Shown here: piece by piece, positions 33,045 through 43,228 of the stretch
How positions within the stretch are numbered: position 1 is the stretch's first letter
How the letters are laid out: each line of letters opens with the position of its first letter
Assembly: GCF_017591425.1 (NCBI RefSeq)
Contig: NW_024467106.1
Coordinates: 22,000,501 to 22,064,500, forward strand
DNA length: 64,000 nucleotides
Direction of reading: 5' to 3'
Source of the DNA: Ochotona curzoniae
Lineage: Eukaryota > Chordata > Mammalia > Lagomorpha > Ochotonidae
Program-made: the position numbers and the translations under genes
Notes under the pieces: model-generated
Databases searched by the model: none
What the model was told of the DNA's origin: nothing
Seen by the model: only the letters and a program-made list of their open reading frames with translations

Positions 33045-33055
33045 CTCAGTTCCTT

Positions 33056-33668
33056 CCAATGGATGGTGGGAAACAGCTCCTGCTGCATGCAGTAGCCAGG
33101 TGGGACCACAAGGAGCAGATGGTGGCTGTTGAACTCCCCAGAGAATGAGGCAAAATAGCCACTCCCCTCCACCCACAGCCAGGCAGGCATAACACACTGC
33201 TTCTAGGGAGCTGACTCAAGTTACTGCAAGCCATTCTCCTGGAAAGGGCTGCCTCCTCCTGCAGCCTCCTTTTCCCTTTCTCCTCAAATTCTCTTCATTC
33301 CCAAATCAGTTGCAAGACTGGTTCTCACTCAGTGGCTCTAGTGAAGAGAAAGATTCTGATTGTCCCAGGACCAAACCCAGGGACTTCTCTTCATGTCTGC
33401 CTGGCTTCCCTGCAGCCCTCAAAGCTTGTGCCCCTCCTTCCGTGTGGTCACCTCCTTTTGTGTGCTCTGTGTTATTCCCCTCTTTCACTTCTTCTCCCAC
33501 ACCAATGTCTTCTCATTCTCTTCTGCCTTGGAGCTCTGCCTTTGGGTCATGGCCCTCCTCAGATCTTCCTGAAATTCCTTGCTCTTCCTCTCAGCTCCTC
33601 CTCTTCCCTTCTCTTCTCTGTTTGTTCTACATCCTGTTATCACCAATTACAGATTTTTACTTCTAATT
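33056..33668. other. No gene seen; pyrimidine-rich right part
   Basis: 33420-33640 is rich in TC on the plus strand. Three overlapping ORFs (33310-33666, 33332-33676, 33360-33572) run in three frames with low-complexity S, P and L content, so none is credible. Confidence 0.4.
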
Positions 33669-33669
33669 T

Positions 33670-33925
33670 TTTTTAAAGTTTTATTTATTTGAAAAGCAGT
33701 TTGCCCAAGAAAGCAGGCAATATGTGATAGATAAATAGGTAGGTAGATAGAAATAAATAAATATCTTCCATCCACTAGTTCACTTCGCAAATGTTTATGA
33801 CAGACCTTGTGGGGCCAGGATGAAAGTAGGAACAAGGAACTCCATTTGAATCTCTTACACAGGTGGCAGGGACATGCAAGCACTTGAACCATTATCTGAT
33901 ACCTCACAGTGATGGGCACTCAGGA
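33670..33925 (-). mobile_element. Old CSINE, antisense
   Basis: 'tttaaagttttatttatttg', then a small GATA-like repeat, 'tatcttccatccactagttc', 'cacttcgcaaatgtttatga', 'cacaggtggcagggacatgc' and 'cttgaaccattatctgatac'. It is diverged, with 'taggtaggtagatag' expansion in the tail region. Confidence 0.7.
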
Positions 33926-34185
33926 GTAAGCTAAACCTAAATTGGAGGTAGGAGTTGAGCCTAGACATTTCTATGGGTGTCATGGATGTACCAAGCAATG
34001 ATTAAATCAGTTGAGTGGCACCGTTATAAAAATATCCCTAAGTATCATCTATAGCTAAGACTGTCCATGCTCTCTCATCTCCATTTTGCACCTGCTCTTC
34101 TGGACTCCCAGGACGAGATATCCAGTCAATGGAGTGTAGTGTCCCATATGATCTGCACTGAGGGTAACAGCACTAAATAGAATAG
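33925..34185. other. Short unannotated stretch
   Basis: Nothing recognised. Confidence 0.3.
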
Positions 34186-34187
34186 TT

Positions 34188-34526
34188 TGAGGGACCAGTG
34201 CTCTGGCATGGTAGACTAAGCCTCCATCTGGGGTAATGCATCTCCTATTGGTGGAAGTTATTGTACTAGCTGCTCCTCTTCCAGCCCAGCTCCCTGCTAG
34301 TGGGCTTGAGTAAGCAGTGGAAGATAGCCCAAGTGCTTGAGTTTCAGCACCCATGGGGGAGACCTAGAATAAGCTCCTGGCTTTGGTTTCAGGTTGGATC
34401 AGCTTTTACCAACATGATCATTTGGGGAATAAACCAGCAGATGGAAGACTTCTCTGTGTGTCTTTTCTTCTCTCTCTGTAACTTTAGCTTTCAAATACAA
34501 ATAAAATAACTATTTTTTTTAAAAGA
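34188..34526 (+). mobile_element. Old CSINE, sense
   Basis: 'agggaccagtgctctggcat' head, 'ccagcccagctccctgctag', 'cccatgggggagacctagaa', 'catttggggaataaaccagc' and 'agatggaagacttctctgtg', a pyrimidine run, and 'ctttcaaatacaaataaaat' with an A-rich end. Confidence 0.85.
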
Positions 34527-35004
34527 ATAGGCTCAGATAATACTGTGAATATTCCCAAAAGGTATGCTAAAAAGGTTTCATGCATCTTGAACTCAAAAAC
34601 TAGGGATTCTAGGACAGAGGAGTCTCGCCTGGCAGTCTCTGACAGATGAATGGGTTTGAATTTGCTAATCCAAGAGAAGAGGAAAATGCTTGGGGTGGAT
34701 ATCTATGGGGGATCATAAACAAACAAGCAAATCCATGGGTAATGGGAATTGGAGAGACAGGGAAACTTCAAGCTGGTGCAGTAGTAGACTGAGTTGCTTG
34801 TGCTGTGTCAGCCTGTGGCAAGCGCTGTGTCTGTCTGATCTTTTTCTTTCCAAAGCTGAGCCTGGTGCTAATTTTTATGAATCTATGAATGAGACAAAAT
34901 ATGTCCCTGTGTGAGACCAACTGGACTCATTAGTGCTTGACTCTAACCAACTGGGCACATCGGTGAGCTTCTCATTGTTTTTGACAGCACAAGCTTATCC
35001 CTTT
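34526..35004. other. No gene or clear repeat seen
   Basis: Unique-looking DNA. The 74-codon ORF at 34690-34914 has no domain. Confidence 0.3.
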
Positions 35005-35068
35005 GTTCACAGACTTGCCTGGTGCTTTACAGTCTACATGCAAACTCGCATAATTGTATTGGATTCTT
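35005..35068 (-). repeat. MIR SINE, antisense, left piece
   Basis: 'ctggtgctttacagtctaca' and 'caaactcgcataattg' are the reversed MIR tail. The element is cut by a young SINE and continues at 35410. Confidence 0.6.
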
Positions 35069-35395
35069 TTTTGTTTTAAAGATTTATTTTTATTTTTTTT
35101 TTATTGGAAAGGCAGATATACAGAGAGGAGAGACAGGAAGATCTTCCGTCCGATGATTCACTCCCCAAGTGAGCGCAACAGGCCAATACTATGCCGATCC
35201 GAAGCCAGGAGCCCCTTCCGGGTCTCCCACACGGGTGCAGGGTCCCAAAGCTTTGGGCCATCCTCGACTGCTTTCCCGGGCCACAGGCAGGGAGCTGGAA
35301 GGGAAGCGGGGCTGCCGGGATAGAACCAGCGTCCATATAGGATCCCGGGCATGTAAGGCGAGGACCTTAACCACTTGCACCACCGCGCCGGGCCC
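35069..35395 (-). mobile_element. Young full-length CSINE, antisense
   Basis: It is flanked by perfect 14-bp duplications 'tgtattggattctt' (35055-35068 and 35396-35409). It reads poly-T and 'aaagatttatttttattttt', 'ggcagatatacagagaggag', 'aggaagatcttccgtccgat', 'tcccacacgggtgcagggtc', 'gggctgccgggatagaacca' (decayed B-box side) and 'caccaccgcgccgggccc' (the 5' end). The GC-rich, low-divergence body and exact duplications indicate recent insertion. Five short ORFs here are SINE translations. Confidence 0.98.
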
Positions 35396-35409
35396 TGTAT
35401 TGGATTCTT

Positions 35410-35548
35410 ACAGTTAAGCTGTCATGTGGGTATAGCCAGTATGCAGATGAAGAAATGGAGGTCAGAGAGAAGTGGTGTGCCCAACATTGGGTAATTACTG
35501 GTGGCACAGCCAGGCCTTGAGCCCATGTTTTCTGACTCACTGGCTAAT
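35410..35548 (-). repeat. MIR SINE, antisense, right piece
   Basis: 'gcagatgaagaaatggaggt', then 'gtgcccaacattgggtaatt', 'ggtggcacagccaggccttg' and 'agcccatgttttctgactca', continue the reversed MIR from 35005-35068 across the SINE. Confidence 0.8.
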
Positions 35549-36554
35549 GGTTCCATCAGGCCATAGTAACTGGCTCGTTACACCTGTCAGGATGTCTGAG
35601 AGATTCAGCACCAAAGACACAAGTGCTTTGGTAGAAGACATGAGCTGTTTTTTAACCTACTTAATTGACAGATCTCTTTTTCATGTTTGTCCATTAGGAA
35701 AGAAAATGTTAGCTGTTGTAACAATTAATGCTTCAAAATGTATAATGCTTAAACTATGATAGACTATCCATGATGTATATTTTCTGGTCAGCTTTCCTCC
35801 AAGCACAGGCAGGGACCCATCTTGTACATATGTTAATTCTTTCTGTATTTCTCTCACTGAAAGTAGAGACTAAGGGTCAGTCATTTTTGTGGATCCAGAG
35901 AATTTTGATTAGCGCGTGGTGCCCAAAAGATATGAAAAAAATTTCAACTAGATAGAGAAATTTACCACAGATCCTATAACATCATGTATCAGTAATTATG
36001 GGAACAGGAGGAAATTTGTTGGTTCCAAAAAGAATTCTGATTACAAAATTGGCAACTCAAACAGGTGATGCCATAGCCATTCTTGACAGTACAGATAAAC
36101 CTTAAGCATACTTTCACCTGCGTCTGACTGAGTTATTCTTACCAATCAAATGGGGGAACAACTGAGACACCTTAGATGAGTATTGTGAAATGATCTGAGT
36201 TCTCTGCTTGTTTCATAAAGACTGGTCATTCTTTAGCTGATACCAGGGTGACCAGTGTGCCTGAAGGAACTCAAGCTTTCACCTTTTGTCCCATTTACTT
36301 GTACTGTCCCAGTTAATTCTCAGAAATATCTCAACTTGAATGCTAATTCTTTGCCATCGAATTGATGGAGAACTTTATTAGTCTGTGACACCAAACACAA
36401 AACTTGACTATCAAAAAATTTCTTCTTATTTAGACAGCACCTTGATTCTGGCTAATTTCTTCAAATCAAGAAGTAAAATTCACTTCTGATCTCTTTCTAT
36501 GTGGAAACAAGGGAATTTTGGCAATAAGTTGGTGCTATCATAATGTTAGTCTTC
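35548..36554. other. No gene or clear repeat seen
   Basis: About 1 kb of AT-rich unique-looking DNA. No ORF carries a domain. Confidence 0.35.
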
Positions 36555-36700
36555 AACTTTATTATAGATATTAATAAGTATTTAAAGATAAAGAAGTCAA
36601 GATTCAGTGAAAGTAAGTAAGTTACTCTAAGGCACTCAGCAAGTAAGAGCTAGTGACAAAAACTAACCTCATTTTATCTGACTCCAGGTTTATCTACTTT
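36555..36700 (-). repeat. MIR SINE, antisense
   Basis: 'aagtcaagattcagtgaaag', 'gttactctaaggcactcagc' and 'aagtaagagctagtgacaaa', followed by 'tctgactccaggtttatc', fit the reversed MIR core. Confidence 0.65.
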
Positions 36701-37203
36701 CTACTTGGAGCATGGATTACAAGTTTTGAAAACTGTTCTCATGCTTTGAACTGATCTCTGTTCTTTGAGTGATTAACTAATGATGTAATTCTCTCCTTAC
36801 CAATGAGCATCCTGCTTGACATCTATTTGCAAAAATTCATTCTGGTTGGTGAAGTTCAGCTGGCTTATTAATGTATTCCTTCTGATATGAGATGAAGGTT
36901 AAATTTTGCAAACACATGTCTCTCTATTATAGTTAATCCCAGCAATGGTCTTTTAGTACATAATTAGATATAAATGAAAAACATTTAATTGTTTATAATA
37001 GGTGTGTATCTGGTTTAGCAAAATGATTATTTCATCATTAAGGTTCACAGTGTTGACTACAATAGCAAAGTGAGGAAATTACCTGTAGTTTAGGGTAGAC
37101 CCAGACAATGAAATTACACGGCTGTGTGCTAAGCAGTTATAGAAACTTATTGATATGAAATGATAAATCCAAACACTGCTAAGGGTAGAAAGTAGGTTCT
37201 AAT
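36700..37203. other. No gene or clear repeat seen
   Basis: AT-rich DNA with no feature recognised. Confidence 0.3.
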
Positions 37204-37241
37204 TGTAAAGTGTTATGATCCTTGTAAAGTGCTATGATCCT
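37204..37241. repeat. 19-bp tandem duplication
   Basis: 'tgtaaagtgttatgatcct' (37204-37222) is immediately repeated with one change (37223-37241). It lies just left of a SINE. Confidence 0.95.
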
Positions 37242-37259
37242 TTAAAACACACCAATACA

Positions 37260-37596
37260 AGGGTCTCGCACAGTAGACTAGGGGCTAAAGTCTTCACCTT
37301 GCACTTGCTGGTCCTAATCCCAGGGGCCCAGCTTCCCATCTAGCTCCCTGCTTGTGACCTGGGAACCCAGTCGAGGATGGCCCAAAGCTTTGGGACCCTG
37401 CACCTGACTGGGAGATCTGGAAGAGGCTCCAGTCTCCTCGCTTCGGATCAGCACAGTTCTGGCTATTGTGGCCACTTGGGGAGTAGATCACTTGGGGAAT
37501 GGATCATTGAGTGGAGGATCTTCTGTGTCTCTCCTCCTCTCTGTATATCTGACTTTCCAATAAAAAATAAATTTTAAAAAAAGTTTTTAAAAAAAT
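37260..37596 (+). mobile_element. CSINE, middle-aged, sense
   Basis: 'cacagtagactaggggctaa' head, 'ctagctccctgcttgtgacc', 'cccagtcgaggatggcccaa', 'agctttgggaccctgcacct', 'ctccactcggatcagcacag'-like text near 37438 and 'ccaataaaaaataaatttta' tail. It carries a small internal duplication of 'cacttggggagtagatcac' (37470-37500). A possible 7-base flank match 'atacaag' is too short to be sure. Confidence 0.9.
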
Positions 37597-37599
37597 ATA

Positions 37600-38254
37600 C
37601 AAGTACTCGTCTAGAAGAATACCTCAAAGAGCATGTAAAAATCTCTACTATTTATGTGAATGAGTTTCTCCCTCATTTTTCATTTGTGTGTGTTTTCTAG
37701 TTTTGTTACAGTTAGCATAATGTGTATGATTTTTTAAAACAGTTTATTAGGCATGTGAGAGAAAAGGAAATGCTGATTTCTAAAACGGCTCTGTGTTATT
37801 TAGCAGCAGCAAATGACCTCCTGACATGAGCTACAGCACAAATGTTGAGGTCTTTCTCAACATGACAATCGCAGGGCAAGGACTGCATGATTCTGTGGGC
37901 TCTAACATAGTCAAACACATAGAAGCCAAATAGAATGGTGCTTGCTTAAGACTTGCTCTAAGAGGGAATGGGAAGTTCCTTCCAATGGCTTTCAAGAGTG
38001 AGTGATGTAGGGTGATTAAGTTATGATCTGCTGTAAATCATTGTACTTGTTGTTAAAACTGCTGTACATACTTACAGTTCTGTTAAGAGGGTAGGTCTCA
38101 TAATAAGCGTTTTTAATACATTAAAAAAATTTACGCTCTATGTGTCGCACAAGGTAATTTTCAAAGATGAGTCCTCCATAGCCATCCTTAAGACCTTGGT
38201 CCAGGTCCCTTGAGAGGACATGGAGACTCCCACCATCCAGCTGTTGAGTGCCTG
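37600..38254. other. No gene or clear repeat seen
   Basis: AT-rich unique-looking DNA. Confidence 0.3.
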
Positions 38255-38380
38255 ATAATAAAATGCCACAGTCACTCCTCTGAGCATTTATTTAATCTTC
38301 TTCTCTACCCTTCAAAATAAGAATGAACATTCTTATTTTTCAGATGAGGAATGATATTGAGATTGCTAGGCCCACATGTA
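38255..38380 (-). repeat. MIR SINE, antisense
   Basis: 'gagcatttatttaatcttct' and 'cttatttttcagatgaggaa' followed by 'tgatattgagattgctaggc' fit the reversed MIR order. It is diverged. Confidence 0.55.
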
Positions 38381-39384
38381 CCTCCAAGCTACCACAATAG
38401 GGGAGTGCAAACTGAGGGAGGCAGCCGAGCTCTGGGCATCCTCCTGCTCACAGTCCTTTGGACAGAGCTAGCAGCTCATAACAAGTAATCATAGGAAGGC
38501 AGAGGAGCCGAGGGGAGCCCGTGGACATCAGTGCAAGCAACGTGCTACCGAATGAGCATTTCCTTCTGTCCTAATTTCAGAGATGTTTTTGGAACTGAAA
38601 TTTACACGGGAGTCTGGCGCTGTTATTCAGACAGTGTTGTGGTTCTAGGGAAGTAGATTCAGTCCTTCTCCGTTTTTGTCTTACATGCACATAAGGAGAA
38701 AATGTGAGTGATTCTGATCATTTGACACACTTGCATTGCCAGAGGAAAAGATCCAGAATTAAATCAATAACGACACCACATTTGGGGAAATGAATTAAAT
38801 GAACTGAGTATCTCCTGCAAAACAAACAAAAAAAAGGAAATGTCTTAATCTAATGTGCATACATATATTTTATTTTTGTATTGTATCACACATAATTAGA
38901 AATAAAATTACCCGAAGGGTTGTTTCCTTGTGCATTCTTATCTTACCTTGCTCCAGAAGGATTTGAAGCAGTAACTTAGAAACCTCAGAATTCTCCATCA
39001 GTTCTTTCTGCTTTCTTTCTTCCACCTGCCAATCTGTTCTCCAGGCTCACGCTGAAGTGTTCTTTTTAAATGCAAATCTGATCAAAACACTTTTACTTAT
39101 CAACCAAACAAAAACTTTCTCTTTCTTGGATTCCTTCAAAATACTCAGGGTAACTGCATTGTAATTGACCTTCAGAGGCTCGGACAGCTGCATTTCCTGT
39201 CAGCCTGGCTGGGCTGCAACTATGATTTCCAGACTTTTCTTCCCTGTATATTTCTGAATTTAGTTTGGTTTGAGATAAATTTGTAGCATAGGACACTAAG
39301 ACGGGATCCATTTCATTAGAAACATTTCTGACAAAAAAAAAGCCAAAAGAAATCTGTGTCAGATCCTAGCCCCAAATCCTTACA
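38380..39384. other. No gene or clear repeat seen
   Basis: About 1 kb of unique-looking DNA. The 72-codon reverse ORF (39093-39311) has no domain. Confidence 0.35.
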
Positions 39385-39540
39385 TATCCTACTTCAGTTA
39401 TTCTTGAAATGACCCAATGAGTTAGGTCCTGTCATTATTCCAATTTTACAGATTTAGAAACTGGGATTAAACCCTTTGCCTAAGATTACATAAGATATGG
39501 GAGAGTCAGGGTTTGTACCCAAACTGTGACTGCATTGCCT
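39385..39540 (-). repeat. MIR SINE, near full length, antisense
   Basis: 'cccaatgagttaggtcctgt', 'cattattccaattttacaga', 'gcctaagattacataagata' and 'gtcagggtttgtacccaaac' match the reversed MIR in order. Confidence 0.8.
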
Positions 39541-39885
39541 GTTTCTTCTCCTTCTTCTCTTCCTCCTTCTCCTTCTTTGTCATTATTGTCAGTATATGCT
39601 AAGGAAATTTCAACAGAGCTTCTGAGAAATTTCACATTTTTTTTTTCATGACTGAGATTTTCAGCCCTCTTCTTCCTTGTTTGGAGACATAAAAGAATCA
39701 ACCGGGATGAGCAGATAGAAACTAAGAAAGATTGCTTGACTTTACTGGCGCTGCCACGTTTGAGTGATAACCATGCAGCTGCTGCTTGCCAGTTAACTGG
39801 AGCTTTCCTTGAGGTCAAGGATCCCATGAGGGTGGAAGAGGATTTTCTGCAGTAATATATGATCCCTAAGTCTTGTTCTCTTCTT
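39540..39885. other. Unannotated; (CTT)-rich at left
   Basis: 39542-39580 is a CTT and CTC low-complexity run. A 113-codon reverse ORF (39486-39827) includes its translation (EEGEGGREEGEE) and is not a gene. Confidence 0.4.
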
Positions 39886-39930
39886 TTAAAAGAAGTTTTA
39901 TTTATCTGTTTCCTTAAAAGGCAGAATGAA

Positions 39931-39976
<46 letters not shown>

Positions 39977-40246
39977 CACAAAATAGATCTTCTATCCTCT
40001 AGTTCACTCCTTAAAAGGTTGCAAAAGCGCAGGTCAGGGCCAAGCTGAAGCCTGCAGCCAGGAATTCCACACAGGTTTTCCACATGGGTGGCAGAAACCC
40101 AAACACATGGGCCAGCTTTCACTGTCTTCCCAGGCATATTATCATGAAGCTGGATTGGAAAAAAGGCAGCAAGCACACAGACATGGAATGTTAGTGTTGC
40201 AGGGAACTGCTTACCCCACTGCAGCACAATGCCAACCCTCTTAATC
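39886..40246 (-). mobile_element. CSINE with expanded (GA)n tail, antisense
   Basis: 'aaaagaagttttatttatct' and then a GA-rich microsatellite (39929-39975) that grew from the SINE's pyrimidine tail on the other strand. Next are 'cttctatcctctagttcact', 'caggaattccacacaggttt', 'catgaagctggattggaaaa' and 'cactgcagcacaatgccaac'. The reverse ORF 39898-40266 is SINE-derived. Confidence 0.85.
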
Positions 40247-41214
40247 TCTTTGAACAGAAATCCCATTCATTGTTCATCCTATATGGTTACTGTGAGTTGC
40301 CTGTGACTGCCCTACAGGCTTCACTCCAGCATCCAGGATGATGCAAAACATGGCACAGCACTATAGTAGAGGGAACACACAGGGCTGAGTACATTCTGGC
40401 CCATAAAGCCCCAAAGGGGCGTGTCACTTTTTGCCCACATCTCATCAGCCAAAGAAAGGCTCGTGACCATGTATTAGCTCACAGGGCAAGGAAGTATAAT
40501 CCTTTTGCTCCCAGGGCCACTGTAAGAGTGGTAAATCGTTCACAGCAAAGACCTATGTCCCTTAACCACAAGGTGGATGGACAGAGGCTGGATAGTCAGA
40601 ACTGTCCAGAGAACATCTTTGGTCACAAGTAACCTTTCGTGTTTAATCCAGAATGCCACAGAAAGATTACCTTTTTTCTACACTGTGAAGTAAAAACAAT
40701 TGAAAATCTTGACTCTGATCATCTCGCTTCTCTCAGTTACAGTACTATGACACTATCAGGTTGAGCCAAAATCCAGTCAGTGTTCTGAAGGCAGCTGGGA
40801 TTTTTGCTTTCCACTCCAAGTTCTGTAGCTCTTACAGGATAGGTCTGGGCAGGTCACCAGAGTCTGTGACCTGAAGATCCAGAGCCCCTGAATTGTCAGC
40901 TCTATTCATCCCCTCACCTCCTTTCCTGGCTTGGAAAGAACTGGTCTGTTGACAGGGTTTGTGTCCCTGGCCACACAGGCTCAGTGATAACCAGCAAGAG
41001 TGTTGAGCACATATACACCCCAGACTGTATTTTTCCTTCTTATTAAGGCTCTGGAGACAAGAACATGACAACATCTTGGCAGCTGGGACTGTAGCCATGT
41101 GCGAGGAGAAAGTGATTTGCATGAGCAATGCAAAACCACCTGGTTTATTGCAACTGACTCTGAGCAAGTTAAATGAATCAAATTCCCAGTTGGATACCAG
41201 AAGAAGCTAATGTA
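40246..41214. other. No gene or clear repeat seen
   Basis: Unique-looking DNA. The 111-codon reverse ORF at 40832-41167 has no domain. Confidence 0.35.
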
Positions 41215-41258
41215 CACACACACACATATGCACGCACATACACACACATATGCAGACA
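41213..41258. repeat. Imperfect (CA)n microsatellite
   Basis: CA units interrupted by 'tatgcacg', 'tacac' and 'tatgcag' variants. It underlies short ORFs on both strands. Confidence 0.85.
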
Positions 41259-42020
41259 CAGCCCTTGCAAAAATGTAAAACCTTGCCGTCATTTCCCACC
41301 TCACTGCCATCTCATCCTGATTTGTATGGCTCTTTTTCCCCTTGTAGGTTTATGCCTTCGATTCCTCTCCCCAACCACACTCTTCTATAGACACCCTCTG
41401 AAAGAGTGTCCTCTCTGAGCATAGGAACTACAAAGTATGGTTGTCAGCCCTTTAATCCCCAATACCTGGAATCTCCAACCTGCCCACTTTGAATGTGTTA
41501 CCAAACTCCTGTGGATTCTCCTGCATGAAGAAGTTTCAGAAACACTGCCTCAGATTATGAAATGCTGCTCATAGCATTTGACTGACTTTCATATCCCTTC
41601 AACCTACCGAACACTTTGCTCTCCACTCTATGTACAAAAGTGAAGAGAGTCTAACAATGCATGTTTGTCAGAAGCGATGGCATTGGGTTCAGTAACAGGT
41701 TGGAGCAGGCTGGAGCAGAGTAGATTGCATGTGAAAGCATTAGGAAAGGGAGCAAGTGGTAGGAAAGGTCCTAAAGATGGATTGGTGGTATAGAGAAAGA
41801 GACTGAGGACCCACTTTCAGGACTGACTTCACTACCAGTCTTGATAATGCTGGGTTTATTTGGGTTGCTATTAAACCATATATTAAATGCCTACCATATG
41901 CCACCGGTCTGTTGGCTGCTGAGTGGTAAACTTGTTGTTGCCAGACTTCAACAGGGCCTTCTGTGATTCCTATTCCTGACCTTTGCATCCTTGTGTGGCC
42001 TCCTCTCACCCATGTAACTG
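41258..42020. other. No gene or clear repeat seen
   Basis: Possible decayed L2 3' end at 41405-41475 ('gagcataggaactacaaagt ... ccccaatacctggaa'), too weak to assign. Otherwise nothing is recognised. Confidence 0.3.
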
Positions 42021-42021
42021 A

Positions 42022-42428
42022 TAGGCTATGGCAGGAATCACAATGTGTGACTTATTCTGCTAGGTCATGAAAAACATGATGACCACTGCTTTCCTTGGTG
42101 CCTTGGGGAAAACCAGTCTCTGTGACATAAGGATGCTTGAAGGAGTCCAGAGTGGTCCCTGAGAGAAGAAATCTTGATGCTGGCCTTACTTGCACAACTG
42201 GCACCATGTGGTGAGCCTTTTATGTCTAGATCCTGCAGCTCCAAGCAAGTCTTCAGATAGCAGCAGTTTGGCTGTCATCTCGATTGCATTGCTGTTCAAG
42301 CCTCCAGCCCAAAATCTTCCAGTAAAGCACCTTCTGGATTCCTGACTCACAGACTGAGAGATAATATATTTTCTAAGCTATCCTGTTTGCGGGGTGGGTA
42401 CTTGGTTAATTACTAACAAAAAGCAAAT
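42022..42428 (+). repeat. MLT1-type MaLR LTR, near full length, sense
   Basis: In order: 'gataggctatggcaggaatc', 'attctgctaggtcatgaaaa', 'cttgcacaactggcaccatg', 'gcagctccaagcaagtcttc', 'agatagcagcagtttggctg', 'tcctgactcacagactgaga' and 'gataatatattttctaagct'. These follow the MLT1C/D-like LTR from the middle to the 3' end. This is an ancient non-coding LTR. Confidence 0.75.
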
Positions 42429-42469
42429 ACTGGGATGCACAAGACATACAACATCGCTACCTCCTCTTT

Positions 42470-42620
42470 GCAGAGGTCATAGTCTAGTGTGGTGGAAAAC
42501 AGATGGAAGGATATACAGATTAAACAGGTTGAACAGGTAAGGACAGGGAAGAACTCCAAGGAGCTGATGCTGATGCTTAAAGCCAATACTGAAAGGTGAG
42601 GATTGAAGGAAGTGCTCTTG
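42470..42620 (-). repeat. L2 fragment, antisense
   Basis: 'gaggtcatagtctagtgtgg' followed by 'tggaaaacagatggaaggat' corresponds to the reversed L2 segment 'gagcttacattctagtgggggagacagacaataaa'. Confidence 0.5.
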
Positions 42621-43129
42621 GTGCCTAGTTCCCTTGCACCCTCTTTAGGGATGACAGAGCCTCCCTGCCTGTTTGTAGTCATTGCCCTTTTCATGTCCAT
42701 CATCCTTCAAACTCTTATTTGCAGACATTGTGGCATCTTCCAGGACCTACATGTCAAGTGTCTGACCTGTGTGTGAGCACTCTTCTTCTTTCCACAAAAG
42801 TGTGTGGTACCCTCTCTGGAGCTGCTTGCCACCCTTCCTTCCAGTCCCTTCTGTTCTTGAGTCTCTTCTTCACATAGGTGATTTCAAGTAAGCACTTCTT
42901 TCTCATTCACAGGGATGAATCTGAAGCATGAGCTGAAATGTTGCCTAACTAGTCCTTATTGCAACCTCATTTGCTCTGTAGCTTATAGTGTTCTTTGTAA
43001 CAAGAAGGAGAAATAAATTCATAACTTGAAATTTGGGGGTCTCCTGGTGGCAGCAGCTTAGCTACCCCTCTAGCTAACACAGAAAATCTGGGGTTTCCCT
43101 GGAGGTCCCCAGGTGGAGTCTTGAAGGCA
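42620..43129. other. No gene or clear repeat seen
   Basis: Unique-looking DNA with no credible ORF. Confidence 0.3.
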
Positions 43130-43228
43130 TGGCTGGGGTTGACTGTTCTCATAGCAGTGGGGAGGTCATTGGAGGATTTTGGGCAGCAAAGCAAGATGAT
43201 GTCATTTAAGTCTTTAAAAAAAAAAAAA
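43130..43228 (-). repeat. L2 fragment, antisense, ending in poly-A
   Basis: 'aggtcattggaggattttgg' and 'gcagcaaagcaagatgatgt' fit the reversed L2 phrase 'gccattggagggttttgagcagaggagtgacatgat'. A 13-base A run at 43214-43226 follows. Confidence 0.5.

Noticed and set aside
33310..33676. Three overlapping forward ORFs of 70-118 codons
   Set aside because: Pyrimidine-rich DNA is open in all three frames. Low-complexity S, P and L residues.
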